Positions 1-8,388 of a DNA stretch of 17,645 nucleotides are shown piece by piece. This DNA is from Candidatus Helarchaeota archaeon (GTDB lineage Archaea; Asgardarchaeota; Lokiarchaeia; Helarchaeales; HEL-GB-A), in assembly GCA_016840125.1 (NCBI GenBank), contig JAEOSY010000246.1, forward strand, positions 1-17,645, written 5' to 3'. Position 1 is the first letter of the stretch; every line of letters starts with the position of its first letter. The notes under the pieces were generated by a model that saw only the letters and a program-made list of their open reading frames with translations, had not been told where the DNA came from and did not search any database. Made by a program: the position numbers and the translations under genes.

Positions 1-116
1 TCAGGAATCTTTTTGAAAAGGAGAGTAATGGTGTTTTTAATCTCGTTCAGCAATTTATCTACTTTTTTATTTCTAAAATCGAAGATATTTTTCAGATAAT
101 TTCCTATCTTTTCCAT
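1..116 (-). CDS. Unidentified protein, N-terminal fragment cut by window edge
   Basis: An open frame starts with ATG at 116-114 and runs off the left edge with 38 codons visible. It begins 22 bases after the stop of the DUF3604 gene on the same strand, with a GGTGAT sequence a few bases upstream that fits an archaeal ribosome binding site, so it is probably the third gene of that operon. The visible part is Lys- and Asn-rich (starting MEKIGNYLKN), with alternating hydrophobic positions that suggest an amphipathic helix. It has no signal peptide and no membrane segment so far. I do not recognise a family. Only the start context and the unbroken frame support it as a gene. Confidence 0.55.
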   Translation of the reverse strand, partial: MEKIGNYLKNIFDFRNKKVDKLLNEIKNTITLLFKKIP

Positions 117-138
117 ATTACATCACCAATGTCATTCA

Positions 139-1956
139 TCAACCTACCCAAATGGGGCCAATCCACCCAATATCATTGGGACCCATTGGTTTTTCCTGAA
201 TCACTCTCATATAATAATAATCTATTCCATTTGTGGAGGGCGGGGTGCTCGTATTGAATCCACTAAGGGATTTCCGGGCATTTGATGTAATATAATAATC
301 GCCATCTTGCATTAATCCGCCCGTATATTCAGTCCCTGTGACGGTAAAATTGAAGTTAGGTGCGGTAAGAGTTAAGTTTTCGACCATTCCTAGGCCATTT
401 CGTGCAATAATTTGATCAGTTGTGTTATACAGACCCGTGCTATTTAAAACGCAAAAAACCTCACTATTTCGGAAAATTTCAATCTTGGATATGTTATAAG
501 CATAATCCGCCGCTGCAAATACAGAGATATTATTTACGGTGGATATTCCCAATTGGTCTAATTCTGAACGGTAATTACCCCCCACGGGGTATCCATTTAT
601 TGAGAAGTTCATAAACATGCGATTAACGTGGGTGGTTCCAGCACATGATCGGTTTTGCAATGCGGCAAAGACATTTTCCCGAGTCAAATCCTCGATCATT
701 ACAGCAGTTAATGAACCCTCCTGAATTAATTGACGTCTAAAAAAATCCAGTACTGTGTAGGGGTATGCTGCAGGCATATTATAGTCCGTGTGGTGGAGCG
801 AATGTCCTGGATGGCCATCATGACAATCACTGGAACACATCATCCCCACTTTGTACCCCATTCTTAAGGCATCTTGCACATGATAGCCCGGATCCTTTCG
901 CTCCCCCCAGAGAGGGATTTGAATCGGGCGGGGATTGCCGTCCTCAGCGGTCATCTCGCTCGATCCATGGGTTGAATAGACTTCCACTAACGGCATCAAC
1001 TCAGAATCATAATAACTCCAATCGTAAAAATTCATATTCGCGGTCGAGGTATGGTGAGGAATTGTTATAACATCATTTGAAGGATTCGCCTGTTGCCATT
1101 GTCTTAAAGCATCCCAAAGCGTATCCGGATCGGAGTAATCATACGAGGAGAAAAACCCAGGATTAACGTTGTTTTTGAAATAAACATTGATATGACCGTA
1201 AGTTTCCATACCTGGGAGAATATTAACCGTAGTCCACTCATAAGCTAGTATTGTCACAAAACTTCCTGGATTATTATACTGATCTCCAACGTTGTATAAG
1301 GTATCAACTATCATTGGGTCAAAAAGTTCCATAACAAAATCGTGGTCAGTAATAGATGCAAAATCAATGAGCGCTACATCTCGTGCGTAGGTGTACGCTT
1401 CTTCAGGATATCCAGATCCGTCGCTCAAACTTGAATGGCTATGAATATCCCCCCAATAAATTCGGTAGGATGGAGTAGTCGCGGAGACAATAATCGGGTT
1501 GGAAAAAGCGCTATTGCCCTGACTATCCACAACTTTTAGGTAATGAATTCCAGGGATTGATAAGGAAATTCCAAGGAATTTATGATTACCGTTATCGCCA
1601 TTAGGAAAGTAATTACCGGGGATGACTCCTTGAGAGATGCCGGAACTCGTAAATTGATACGGAGCTGTGAGTGAACTATTTACCAACTGAAGGGATTTGA
1701 TCGTATCATTGTAAATATAATCCTCTAAATAAACAATATTTTGATAGTTAATCACGATACGTTCGCAATAATCCCAAGCTTGCACATTAACATCGAAAGC
1801 TTCATTTTGCGCTACAGTTGTCGGACCATGTACCCATAACCGTTCGAAATTATTATCTGCTACTGCCCGATAATCCATATTAAAATTAACCCAGAGAAGC
1901 ATGACGCTGATAATTAGCACGGCTGGAATTAAGGATTTGATCTGTTTTCTCATCAT
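139..1956 (-). CDS. Secreted PHP-fold protein, DUF3604 family
   Basis: Predicted extracytoplasmic, metal-dependent hydrolase or phosphoesterase of the PHP superfamily; its substrate is unknown. A basic N-terminus followed by a hydrophobic stretch (about residues 9-25) is a signal peptide or anchor. Residues about 35-160 look like a beta-sandwich domain. The PHP-like domain opens with WGDIHSHSSLSDG at 168-180 (H172, H174, D179), followed by TDHD at 203-206, a YEW Glu at 240, HH at 301-302, SSDCHD near 375-380 and a late TTH. This order of likely metal ligands is the DUF3604 pattern. The protein carries about ten N-x-S/T sequons, fitting a glycosylated exported protein. Start: an in-frame ATG exists at 1968, but AGGAG at 1965-1961 lies inside that extension, 4 bases before the ATG at 1956 and 7 before the one at 1953, so one of these is preferred. 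It follows the 185-residue gene by 15 bases. Confidence 0.85.
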   Translation of the reverse strand: MMRKQIKSLIPAVLIISVMLLWVNFNMDYRAVADNNFERLWVHGPTTVAQNEAFDVNVQAWDYCERIVINYQNIVYLEDYIYNDTIKSLQLVNSSLTAPYQFTSSGISQGVIPGNYFPNGDNGNHKFLGISLSIPGIHYLKVVDSQGNSAFSNPIIVSATTPSYRIYWGDIHSHSSLSDGSGYPEEAYTYARDVALIDFASITDHDFVMELFDPMIVDTLYNVGDQYNNPGSFVTILAYEWTTVNILPGMETYGHINVYFKNNVNPGFFSSYDYSDPDTLWDALRQWQQANPSNDVITIPHHTSTANMNFYDWSYYDSELMPLVEVYSTHGSSEMTAEDGNPRPIQIPLWGERKDPGYHVQDALRMGYKVGMMCSSDCHDGHPGHSLHHTDYNMPAAYPYTVLDFFRRQLIQEGSLTAVMIEDLTRENVFAALQNRSCAGTTHVNRMFMNFSINGYPVGGNYRSELDQLGISTVNNISVFAAADYAYNISKIEIFRNSEVFCVLNSTGLYNTTDQIIARNGLGMVENLTLTAPNFNFTVTGTEYTGGLMQDGDYYITSNARKSLSGFNTSTPPSTNGIDYYYMRVIQEKPMGPNDIGWIGPIWVG

Positions 1957-1971
1957 CTTACTCCTCATGTA

Positions 1972-2529
1972 TTACCCAAAGAGAAATTGCAATGCAATCA
2001 TGTAAGAGGCAAGCCCTGCCAAAATTAATGCTCCAAACGTTTTACTGCGAGAATCACCAACATATAGCAAGTACCCACCTATAGCGAGGGCAATAATATT
2101 ATAAAAGGGTATGAAAATTATTCCAAAGCCCATGATTGTAATGCCACCATGGTTATATGGGATTATCTTCACTTTATCATAAATTAAAGCAATGTCATCA
2201 AAGAGATCATTGATCTCTATCCATAAATCATTAAAGTTGCTTACATTCCTTGACTTTCGCCTTAATTTAGTTAGTTTATCCAATACCTGTGAATAATATA
2301 CCTTCCCTGTGTCTGTTGTTATCCGTTTTTGCTTGCTAATTTTTAAGAGAGTATCTTGGATCATTGCTGTTTTATCTATAAGATTGGAGAGTTCCGCTTT
2401 ATTCTTATCTTTTAATTTAGGATCTTCAATAGATTCCACTGCTGTAGTTGAATTTTCAAGGATTTGTTCCAAAATCGCCTGGAATTCGTGATGTTTCGAG
2501 TTATCAATCTTAGACGCCAAAAATAACAC
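1972..2529 (-). CDS. Hypothetical protein: helical N-terminal domain plus C-terminal membrane segments
   Basis: 185 residues, no family recognised. Residues about 10-120 are charged and helical with heptad-like spacing of Leu and Ile, suggesting a coiled coil or helical bundle. Residues about 129-157 (Gly- and Ile-rich) and 165-185 form two hydrophobic segments separated by a short basic turn (DSRSKT), ending almost at the last residue, so it is probably tail-anchored with the helical domain in the cytoplasm. The start is GTG at 2529; the first internal ATG would remove about 55 residues of the helical domain, so the GTG (or TTG codon 4) is more likely. The ribosome binding site is weak. It lies directly before the secreted DUF3604 gene, so the two are probably co-transcribed. 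A role in anchoring or sensing at the membrane is only a guess. Confidence 0.7.
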   Translation of the reverse strand: MLFLASKIDNSKHHEFQAILEQILENSTTAVESIEDPKLKDKNKAELSNLIDKTAMIQDTLLKISKQKRITTDTGKVYYSQVLDKLTKLRRKSRNVSNFNDLWIEINDLFDDIALIYDKVKIIPYNHGGITIMGFGIIFIPFYNIIALAIGGYLLYVGDSRSKTFGALILAGLASYMIALQFLFG

Positions 2530-2606
2530 CCGATCAAGAAGATAGTGTGATTAAACTTATGTCAAAACAAACAAATCTCTGACTAAAATATCTTTTGTGT
2601 CAAATT

Positions 2607-3776
2607 CTAATAATTTCTATGAGCCTTTACAGCATCAAACATGGCAACAATATTTTCAGGGGGGACTTCAGCAGTGATATTATGCACATTAGATGCGATA
2701 TATCCGCCATTTGGTTTTAAACATGCCAAATTGTATTTGACTTCTTTCTTAATCTGATCTAGTTTACCGAACGGAAGGGTCTCGGTAGTATCGCAGATTC
2801 CACCCCAAAAGGTAATCATCTCACCAAAGCGTTTCTTCAAACTGCATGGTTCCATATCCGAGGCGCTGATTTGTATGGGGTTAATTGCATCATATCCAAT
2901 ATCAGCAAAGTGGGAAATGAATTGAACGACTGATCCACAGCAATGATAATTTATTTTTACATCCGCGAGTTCGTGAATTTTTCTCGAAAATTGCCCTTCC
3001 AATGGTTTGATCATTGACTCATAAATCTCTTTGGGATTCATGATAGGACCGGTTTCCATAGCAAGATCCCCATTAATTGCGACAATATCCACATAAAATT
3101 CATCATCAAACTTAATCTCAGTCAGAAAAGTGGTGGCATAATCACTCCAATATTTTTCTAATTCTTCCATGGCTGCAATTATTAATTCGGGGGCTCGCCT
3201 AAAATGTCGAAGCACTGTTGCAAATCCAAAAAGGAAGGTAGTATATTCGTAAATGCAGCCTAAGGGAGGTGTAGCAATCGCAAAAGGAGTTGATCTAAGT
3301 CTTTTCGCTTCTTCTCGCAATCCTTTCAGAGGGGTTTGGTCAGTCCCATCAGGCCAAGAATAGTTCTTAATTTCTTGGACAGTTTTCATATCCTTCAGCG
3401 GGTGAATCACGGGGTCATAGAAGAAGGGATCCTTAGGATCTCTATCTGCCAAACAACCCCAAAACACACCAAATTGATCCCAAACACCTCGAAACTTGCC
3501 TTCAATTTCAGGTACGAACTTCTCAGGAACGATTGATGTTGGAGGTCGAAGCCATCGAATATCGACTTCAAATTTTGTAAGTAATTCTTCACAAGGATAG
3601 GCTAATTGTTGGACAAAATCACAGAAGCAAATATCGTTGTCTTTAATATCCAAGTGAGTTAATAAGCGTTTATAAGGATGGATATGAATTCCAGATTGGT
3701 TTCCACCAAAGTCTATAGGGACCTTATCGGGTGCTTTGTGGTTTAAAGTCGTTAAGACACGTTCTCGCGGATTCAT
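2607..3776 (-). CDS. URO-D family methyltransferase-like protein (HxCG type), coupled to GH94 gene
   Basis: About 389 residues, the usual size for the uroporphyrinogen decarboxylase (URO-D) fold family that includes the corrinoid methyltransferases MtaA and MtbA. The N-terminus MNPRERVLTTLNH with a following DKVPIDFGG is the family opening. The likely zinc motif YHCCG (H278, C280, counted from the ATG at 3776) is present. In the third-ligand region the sequence is SNVHNITAEVPPENI, with His (H365) where MtaA/MtbA proteins have Cys; this VHNI...VPPENI form is, to my knowledge, common in uncharacterised O-demethylase-like members. Start: the ATG at 3776 overlaps the upstream stop as ATGA, so translation is probably coupled to the GH94 gene; an ATG at 3791 would add only five residues. 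A true HemE role is unlikely given the Zn motif and the absence of haem genes nearby. Substrate unknown. Confidence 0.85.
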   Translation of the reverse strand: MNPRERVLTTLNHKAPDKVPIDFGGNQSGIHIHPYKRLLTHLDIKDNDICFCDFVQQLAYPCEELLTKFEVDIRWLRPPTSIVPEKFVPEIEGKFRGVWDQFGVFWGCLADRDPKDPFFYDPVIHPLKDMKTVQEIKNYSWPDGTDQTPLKGLREEAKRLRSTPFAIATPPLGCIYEYTTFLFGFATVLRHFRRAPELIIAAMEELEKYWSDYATTFLTEIKFDDEFYVDIVAINGDLAMETGPIMNPKEIYESMIKPLEGQFSRKIHELADVKINYHCCGSVVQFISHFADIGYDAINPIQISASDMEPCSLKKRFGEMITFWGGICDTTETLPFGKLDQIKKEVKYNLACLKPNGGYIASNVHNITAEVPPENIVAMFDAVKAHRNY

Positions 3777-6490
3777 TTCGTGACTGCCCATCGAAGAGGT
3801 TTATCAGGCGTACTTTCGCCTCTTAAAATAATTTGGTCATTTACAAAATTGAAGTCGATTGCTTTTCCATTTACTTCAATATTGCTAAAAGCCTTTGCTT
3901 GTTCCTGAGGGAGTGTTAGTGTTATTTTCCAAGTTCCAGCGATTGAAGGTGCATACCATCCTTCATATCCACTTGGGGTTTTTTCAAGTCCTACAAGTGG
4001 CGAATGAAACTTATATTCATCTTTCGGCAAGGTAGGGGTATATTCAACGCCTTCGCTCGTGAATTTTATACCTGTGAGATTGACCAAGTTGTATAAGGGC
4101 CAAGCATGGGGATGCATGTTCATAACAGGGAAGTCCGTCCAAAATAATCTTATATTCATTGTAAGTCTAGTTTCAGGTTCGGATTCAGGTGGCGTAAAAA
4201 AGGTCTGCCCGGGATATTTTGAGAGAGATGAATTATAACTATCAGGACCACTCCAAATTCCATACCAAATTTCTGGAAATACCTCTGCATGCAACGCAAG
4301 GGTATTTTTTTTCCATTCATCCCATGCGAGGTTCCCATCCACAAGGGAAAGTGCCCAAATCAGGGTGCCATTGATAGACGGCCAAACACCACCATTTGTT
4401 AGCATACCAGGATCAACAGCTACTTCTGGGAGAGTGTCCGTGAGTAGTCGTGCGCCTATCTTTTCGGATTTCCGAACTTCCTCATTTATACTCTTGAGGA
4501 GTGTTTCCCTTTGTTTCGCATCAGCCACCCCCCCGATAATTGTCCAAGGTTGCGGTTCGAGCCACAACCGCTCTATCCCAACCCACCCAAGTTCCTCGGT
4601 CAACCAAGCCCTTTTGAACCATTTTCCGGTCCATTGCTCTTTTACTGCCTTCCGCTGAGCCGCTGCTCGTTGTTTGGCGTCCTCTGCTAATTCTAAATTA
4701 CCCGAATACGTAAGAAGCTGGGCATACAGATCTAAAACAAATGTTGCCATGGCGCCATTAAGCACACTTTCGCCCCGCTTTTTCACCTTTCCAATGAGTT
4801 TGTTAGGTACAAACCCGTGAATCACCCCGTCATTCCAGTCACCATTTGAGATTCGCTGTAACCCATGCTGCCCGGTTCCAGTAACATTAACTAAATGATT
4901 ATAACACCGTGCAAGTAGCTCCTTAACTCGTGCTTTACCAGCTTTCCGACCATAAATTGGATAAGTTGGAACTTCCTCATCCAGGAAGGCTAAATCGCGC
5001 GTCGCTAAAACGTATTCACTCGTTACCCATAAAAGCCACATTTCCAAATCACTTGGAACATAGGGTGCAGGCATCTTCATCCCACTACCTACAATTCCAT
5101 AGGGAATTTCATTATTCTTGCGAACTGTTTTTAGAGTATATCTAACAATTTCTTTGACCAATGGGGGATCATAATAAATAAATGGTAGAACATGCTGAAG
5201 TGGATCTCGGGATGCCCCTTGAAAACCCATTATATATTGATATATATGACCTTGTGATAAAATATGTTCCTTAAAGAACGAATCGTAAGTTAAATTGCTC
5301 CGTAAATAATAATGATGCCAGAGTATCTCACGATCTACCCACGGCTCCTCTTTTGAAGCGAGACTAATTCGATTTTGCTTCCACTTTTCACAAGATTTAG
5401 ATAATAAAGTTGGAAGTGTATCCTGATAATTAGAAAAAAGTGATTTGATCTCATATCCCTCAGGAATGTAGCCATAGGCAAATGAGAGTATTTTCTCTTC
5501 ACCTGGTTCTAGGTGTAACTTTCGTTCAAGTATTAGGCCATGATCAGTCATGGATGAGTCAATCTTTGTCGGAAGGGCTTTTTTCAAACCATCAGGCGAT
5601 TCAATACCTCCCTCACCAAAAAAGTTTGAGGTATTCGTTGCCATACCATCCGCGGGTCCATCTAGCGACATGAGGAATGTAGGAGGGGGACTTTCATCTT
5701 CAAGTGTAGCTTCTTTAACGGGTCTTTTAACGCGTCCTCCCGTGATTTTCCGATAAAATGTGGCCAAAAAAAAGTTAATCAAAGCCCAAGCGAGCTTTGT
5801 GGTTAATTTGTTCCCTTTAAAGCGTTTGGTAACTTTAATTCCGTCTCCATTCCCAATAGTTTCGAAATTATGTTCAAACCTATCACTAAACAACCGCCGT
5901 AATTCAGGCACGGTCCTTTTTGACACTACCCCAAAAATAAATGATTTGAATGAAAATTGGTACATTTTACAACCCCAATATTCAACCCACCGGAGATTGA
6001 CAGCTTTATCTCGATTATTTTTTATTTTCGTTTGAGAAATCAAGACAGGATCGTCCCCATAGGGTGCAAAAATGACTTGGTCTGCTATTAATCCGGCTCC
6101 TTTAACAACCTTCTGATAATATCCTATTCCAAAAAGTCGTTCGAAGGAATCACCTTGACCTGGGTAATTGGTACTAAGAACGGTAGTTCCGTCTGTCAAG
6201 TACCCAAATCCACCTGCATAAAGACCTTGCTCAGGGTTCTGGTCATTAAGGTACTTGGGACTTCCCTCATCTTGACGAACCTGAACATGCCCATAATTAG
6301 AGGCAACTCCAACTAGGCGATCATTCCCTACTTGGTGCATATGCTCATTTTTCGGATGCCATTCTTCATTAACAGGGCTACTTGCCTTAGAATCATTCAA
6401 ATGATCACAAGTGTAACGATAGGCTGGTAATCCGAACTCATCTTTAACCCACTCACCAAAATAACCGGATCCGAATTCCTTTTTTGACAT
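3773..6490 (-). CDS. GH94-type glycoside phosphorylase-like protein
   Basis: About 905 residues, in the size range of cellobiose/chitobiose phosphorylases (GH94, formerly GT36), which split beta-glycosides with phosphate to give a sugar 1-phosphate. An N-terminal beta-sandwich domain (about 1-350) is followed by an (alpha/alpha)6-barrel. Barrel landmarks are GFQGASRDPLQHVLP near 422-436, NGDWNDG at 549-555 (D554 fits the general acid Asp of DWNDG), RGESV shortly after, and a WLEPQPWTIIGG segment. The region NGGVWPSING near 699-708 aligns with the family's NGGIFCHAN but lacks its His, and no WYTG phosphate loop is recognisable, so phosphorolysis is uncertain. It has no signal peptide, so it is cytoplasmic. 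Start: the ATG at 6490 follows GGAAG by 9 bases; an in-frame TTG at 6496 is less likely. Its stop overlaps the next gene (ATGA), and it is divergent from the corrinoid operon. Confidence 0.82.
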   Translation of the reverse strand: MSKKEFGSGYFGEWVKDEFGLPAYRYTCDHLNDSKASSPVNEEWHPKNEHMHQVGNDRLVGVASNYGHVQVRQDEGSPKYLNDQNPEQGLYAGGFGYLTDGTTVLSTNYPGQGDSFERLFGIGYYQKVVKGAGLIADQVIFAPYGDDPVLISQTKIKNNRDKAVNLRWVEYWGCKMYQFSFKSFIFGVVSKRTVPELRRLFSDRFEHNFETIGNGDGIKVTKRFKGNKLTTKLAWALINFFLATFYRKITGGRVKRPVKEATLEDESPPPTFLMSLDGPADGMATNTSNFFGEGGIESPDGLKKALPTKIDSSMTDHGLILERKLHLEPGEEKILSFAYGYIPEGYEIKSLFSNYQDTLPTLLSKSCEKWKQNRISLASKEEPWVDREILWHHYYLRSNLTYDSFFKEHILSQGHIYQYIMGFQGASRDPLQHVLPFIYYDPPLVKEIVRYTLKTVRKNNEIPYGIVGSGMKMPAPYVPSDLEMWLLWVTSEYVLATRDLAFLDEEVPTYPIYGRKAGKARVKELLARCYNHLVNVTGTGQHGLQRISNGDWNDGVIHGFVPNKLIGKVKKRGESVLNGAMATFVLDLYAQLLTYSGNLELAEDAKQRAAAQRKAVKEQWTGKWFKRAWLTEELGWVGIERLWLEPQPWTIIGGVADAKQRETLLKSINEEVRKSEKIGARLLTDTLPEVAVDPGMLTNGGVWPSINGTLIWALSLVDGNLAWDEWKKNTLALHAEVFPEIWYGIWSGPDSYNSSLSKYPGQTFFTPPESEPETRLTMNIRLFWTDFPVMNMHPHAWPLYNLVNLTGIKFTSEGVEYTPTLPKDEYKFHSPLVGLEKTPSGYEGWYAPSIAGTWKITLTLPQEQAKAFSNIEVNGKAIDFNFVNDQIILRGESTPDKPLRWAVTK

Positions 6491-6543
6491 ATTCAATCGC
6501 TTCCAATCATATTCAAAACTTAATTATTACTGATAAGAAACAG

Positions 6544-6552
6544 TTTATATAA
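6544..6552 (+). promoter_or_regulatory. Archaeal-type TATA box for the corrinoid/URO-D operon
   Basis: TTTATATAA is preceded by a purine-rich AAGAAACAG that could serve as a BRE. It is centred about 42 bases before the ATG at 6590. Transcription starting about 25 bases downstream (near 6573) would leave a leader of roughly 17 bases containing GTGAAG as ribosome binding site. The core TTATATAA is palindromic and could also drive the divergent GH94 gene, though a TAATAATTAA element nearer that gene (about 6521-6530, read on the minus strand) is an alternative. Pattern recognition only; no experimental support. Confidence 0.55.
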
Positions 6553-6589
6553 GTTGCAGAGTTGTAATAAAAAAAAATCGTGAAGAAAA

Positions 6590-7219
6590 ATGGCATTGAA
6601 GCAGCTCACAGATATTTTAGTCAATTTAGATGCAGATGAAATTGTTAATGCAGTTAAGACCGAATTAGATGCTGGAACCGCTCCTAAGGATATATTGGCG
6701 GCACTTACTAAGGGCATGAATGAAGTAGGCAACCTTTACGAGCAAAAAGAGTATTATCTCACAGAACTAGTCCTAGCTGGCGAAATGATGAAAGATGTAA
6801 TGGAAGTACTACAACCGCATTTAAAAACTGATGAAGTTCAAACTAAGGGAACCGTAATTTTGGCAACAGTAGAGGGCGATAACCATGATATTGGTAAGAA
6901 TATTCTAAAAACCCTTCTAATATCAGCAGGTTATACCGTCCTAGATTTAGGCAAGGATGTTTCTGTGAATAAAATCGTTGAAAAGGTAAAAGCGTCCAAT
7001 GCACCAGTGGTAGGCTTAAGTTCGCTTCTCACAATGACAGTTAATGAAATTTCATTAGTAGATAAAGCATTAAAGGCGGCAGGACTTCGTGATCAAACAC
7101 GTCTTATCGTTGGTGGAGCCCCTCTGAGTATGGAACTTGCAAGAAAACTCGGGGCCGATGATTTCGCTGCTGATGCTGTAGATGGTGTAAGAAAAATTAA
7201 TGAACTAATGGGGATCTGA
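6590..7219 (+). CDS. Corrinoid (B12-binding) methyl-carrier protein, MtbC/MtmC type
   Basis: 209 residues, the standard length for methyltransferase cognate corrinoid proteins. These accept a methyl group on cobalt from a substrate methyltransferase and donate it to a second methyltransferase. Residues 1-85 form the helical cap domain (B12-binding_2 type). Residues about 87-209 form the Rossmann-like B12 domain with DNHDIGK at 97-103 (H99 is the lower cobalt ligand), GLSSLLTMT at 142-150 and VGGAPLS at 174-180, the three expected cobalamin contacts. It leads a plus-strand operon; two URO-D family proteins follow with gaps of 5 and 0 bases, the arrangement expected for a carrier and its partner methyltransferases. 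The ATG at 6590 has a GTGA motif just upstream and a good TATA element further up. The substrate cannot be read from the carrier. No corrinoid reductive activase is encoded in the window. Confidence 0.93.
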   Translation: MALKQLTDILVNLDADEIVNAVKTELDAGTAPKDILAALTKGMNEVGNLYEQKEYYLTELVLAGEMMKDVMEVLQPHLKTDEVQTKGTVILATVEGDNHDIGKNILKTLLISAGYTVLDLGKDVSVNKIVEKVKASNAPVVGLSSLLTMTVNEISLVDKALKAAGLRDQTRLIVGGAPLSMELARKLGADDFAADAVDGVRKINELMGI

Positions 7220-7224
7220 GTTAG

Positions 7225-8388
7225 ATGGATGCACCGACACGTGTAATGAAAACATTTAACCATGAAGAACCTGATCGCGTCCCTGCATTTGAAAATGCCT
7301 TCGATAGCAGAACTATAAAAAAATATTTCAAGATGAAAATGGGCGGAGAGACCGCAGTAAAGGCGCTTCAGTATATTCCTTTTCGAAGTCGCTTCCTCAG
7401 ATGGATAATGGGAAAACGAGATTTTCTTGCAAAAAGTATGCTTAATGGATATAAATTTTACCGAAACATGAAGTTGGACATCGGCTTGAGCCTTACGTCC
7501 ATTTTACCCAAAAAAATAATCAAGGGTGGATTCATCGATGAGTATGGGCGAATCATGAAATTCGAGAAATATAAAGGCGATGGGACTTATATTATGGGTT
7601 ATCATGGCGGCGCTATGAAGACTTTCGAAGATTATGAAAGTTGGGAATCTTTAGAGGCAAATGAGGAAAGGCGGATTAACGGCTTTCTTGCGGGTAGAGA
7701 TGTTCAAAAAGAGCTAAATAATGAAATCTTCTCTATTCCCACAGCAGGCGCACTCATGGAATGTAGCTGGGAGGGCTTCGGATTAGAAAATTTCTCACGG
7801 ATCCTTATCCATCATAAACAAGCTAAAAGAATATTTGACGATCGAGGCAAATTCACCCTAGAATTGGTCAAAATTTTAGCCGAGAATGATGCACAGGTAA
7901 TCCTATTATTTGATGATTATGGATTTAAAAATGGTCTTTTCATGAGCCCCCGTAACTATCGCACCTATATTTTTCCGTGGCTCAAACAAATCTGTGAAGC
8001 TGCCCATAAACATGATTGTAAAATTTGGTTGCATTCCTGTGGGGATATTTTAGCTATCTTTGAAGATTTGGTTAATCTTGGCATTGATGCCTTTCACCCC
8101 ATTGAACCTTCTACAGCAAATCCAGATTATGATATTTTCAAACTTAATGAAAAATATGGAGATAAGGTTACATTCGTCGGAAACATTGCGCCACAGATGC
8201 TTTCTACAGGGGAAATTTCAGAAATTGAAGACTATAGCAAGAAATTAATTCGCGAATTAGCCCCAGGCGGAGGATACATCTTTAGTAGCGGCCATAGTAT
8301 CAATCCTGCAGTAACTTTGGATCGATGGCTTGCTGTTTTAAACATTCGTGAAAAATATGGAAATTATCCAGTAAATGTGCCCGTCTAA
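7225..8388 (+). CDS. URO-D family methyltransferase-like protein (HSCG type)
   Basis: 387 residues with the URO-D fold family opening (DAPTRVMKTFNHEEPDRVP). The barrel landmarks include DDYGF at 230-234 followed by SPRNYRTY, the motif LHSCGD with H270 and C272 as likely zinc ligands, the VGNI segment at 318-321, and a GGGYIFSSGHSI end motif with His357 where MtaA/MtbA proteins place their third Zn ligand Cys. Residues about 36-90 are unusually basic and rich in Phe and Arg. The gene starts 5 bases after the corrinoid gene, so it is almost certainly a partner of that carrier, either the substrate:corrinoid methyltransferase or the corrinoid:acceptor one. It is clearly divergent from the other two URO-D proteins in the window. 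Substrate unknown; a haem-biosynthetic role is unlikely. Confidence 0.88.
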   Translation: MDAPTRVMKTFNHEEPDRVPAFENAFDSRTIKKYFKMKMGGETAVKALQYIPFRSRFLRWIMGKRDFLAKSMLNGYKFYRNMKLDIGLSLTSILPKKIIKGGFIDEYGRIMKFEKYKGDGTYIMGYHGGAMKTFEDYESWESLEANEERRINGFLAGRDVQKELNNEIFSIPTAGALMECSWEGFGLENFSRILIHHKQAKRIFDDRGKFTLELVKILAENDAQVILLFDDYGFKNGLFMSPRNYRTYIFPWLKQICEAAHKHDCKIWLHSCGDILAIFEDLVNLGIDAFHPIEPSTANPDYDIFKLNEKYGDKVTFVGNIAPQMLSTGEISEIEDYSKKLIRELAPGGGYIFSSGHSINPAVTLDRWLAVLNIREKYGNYPVNVPV

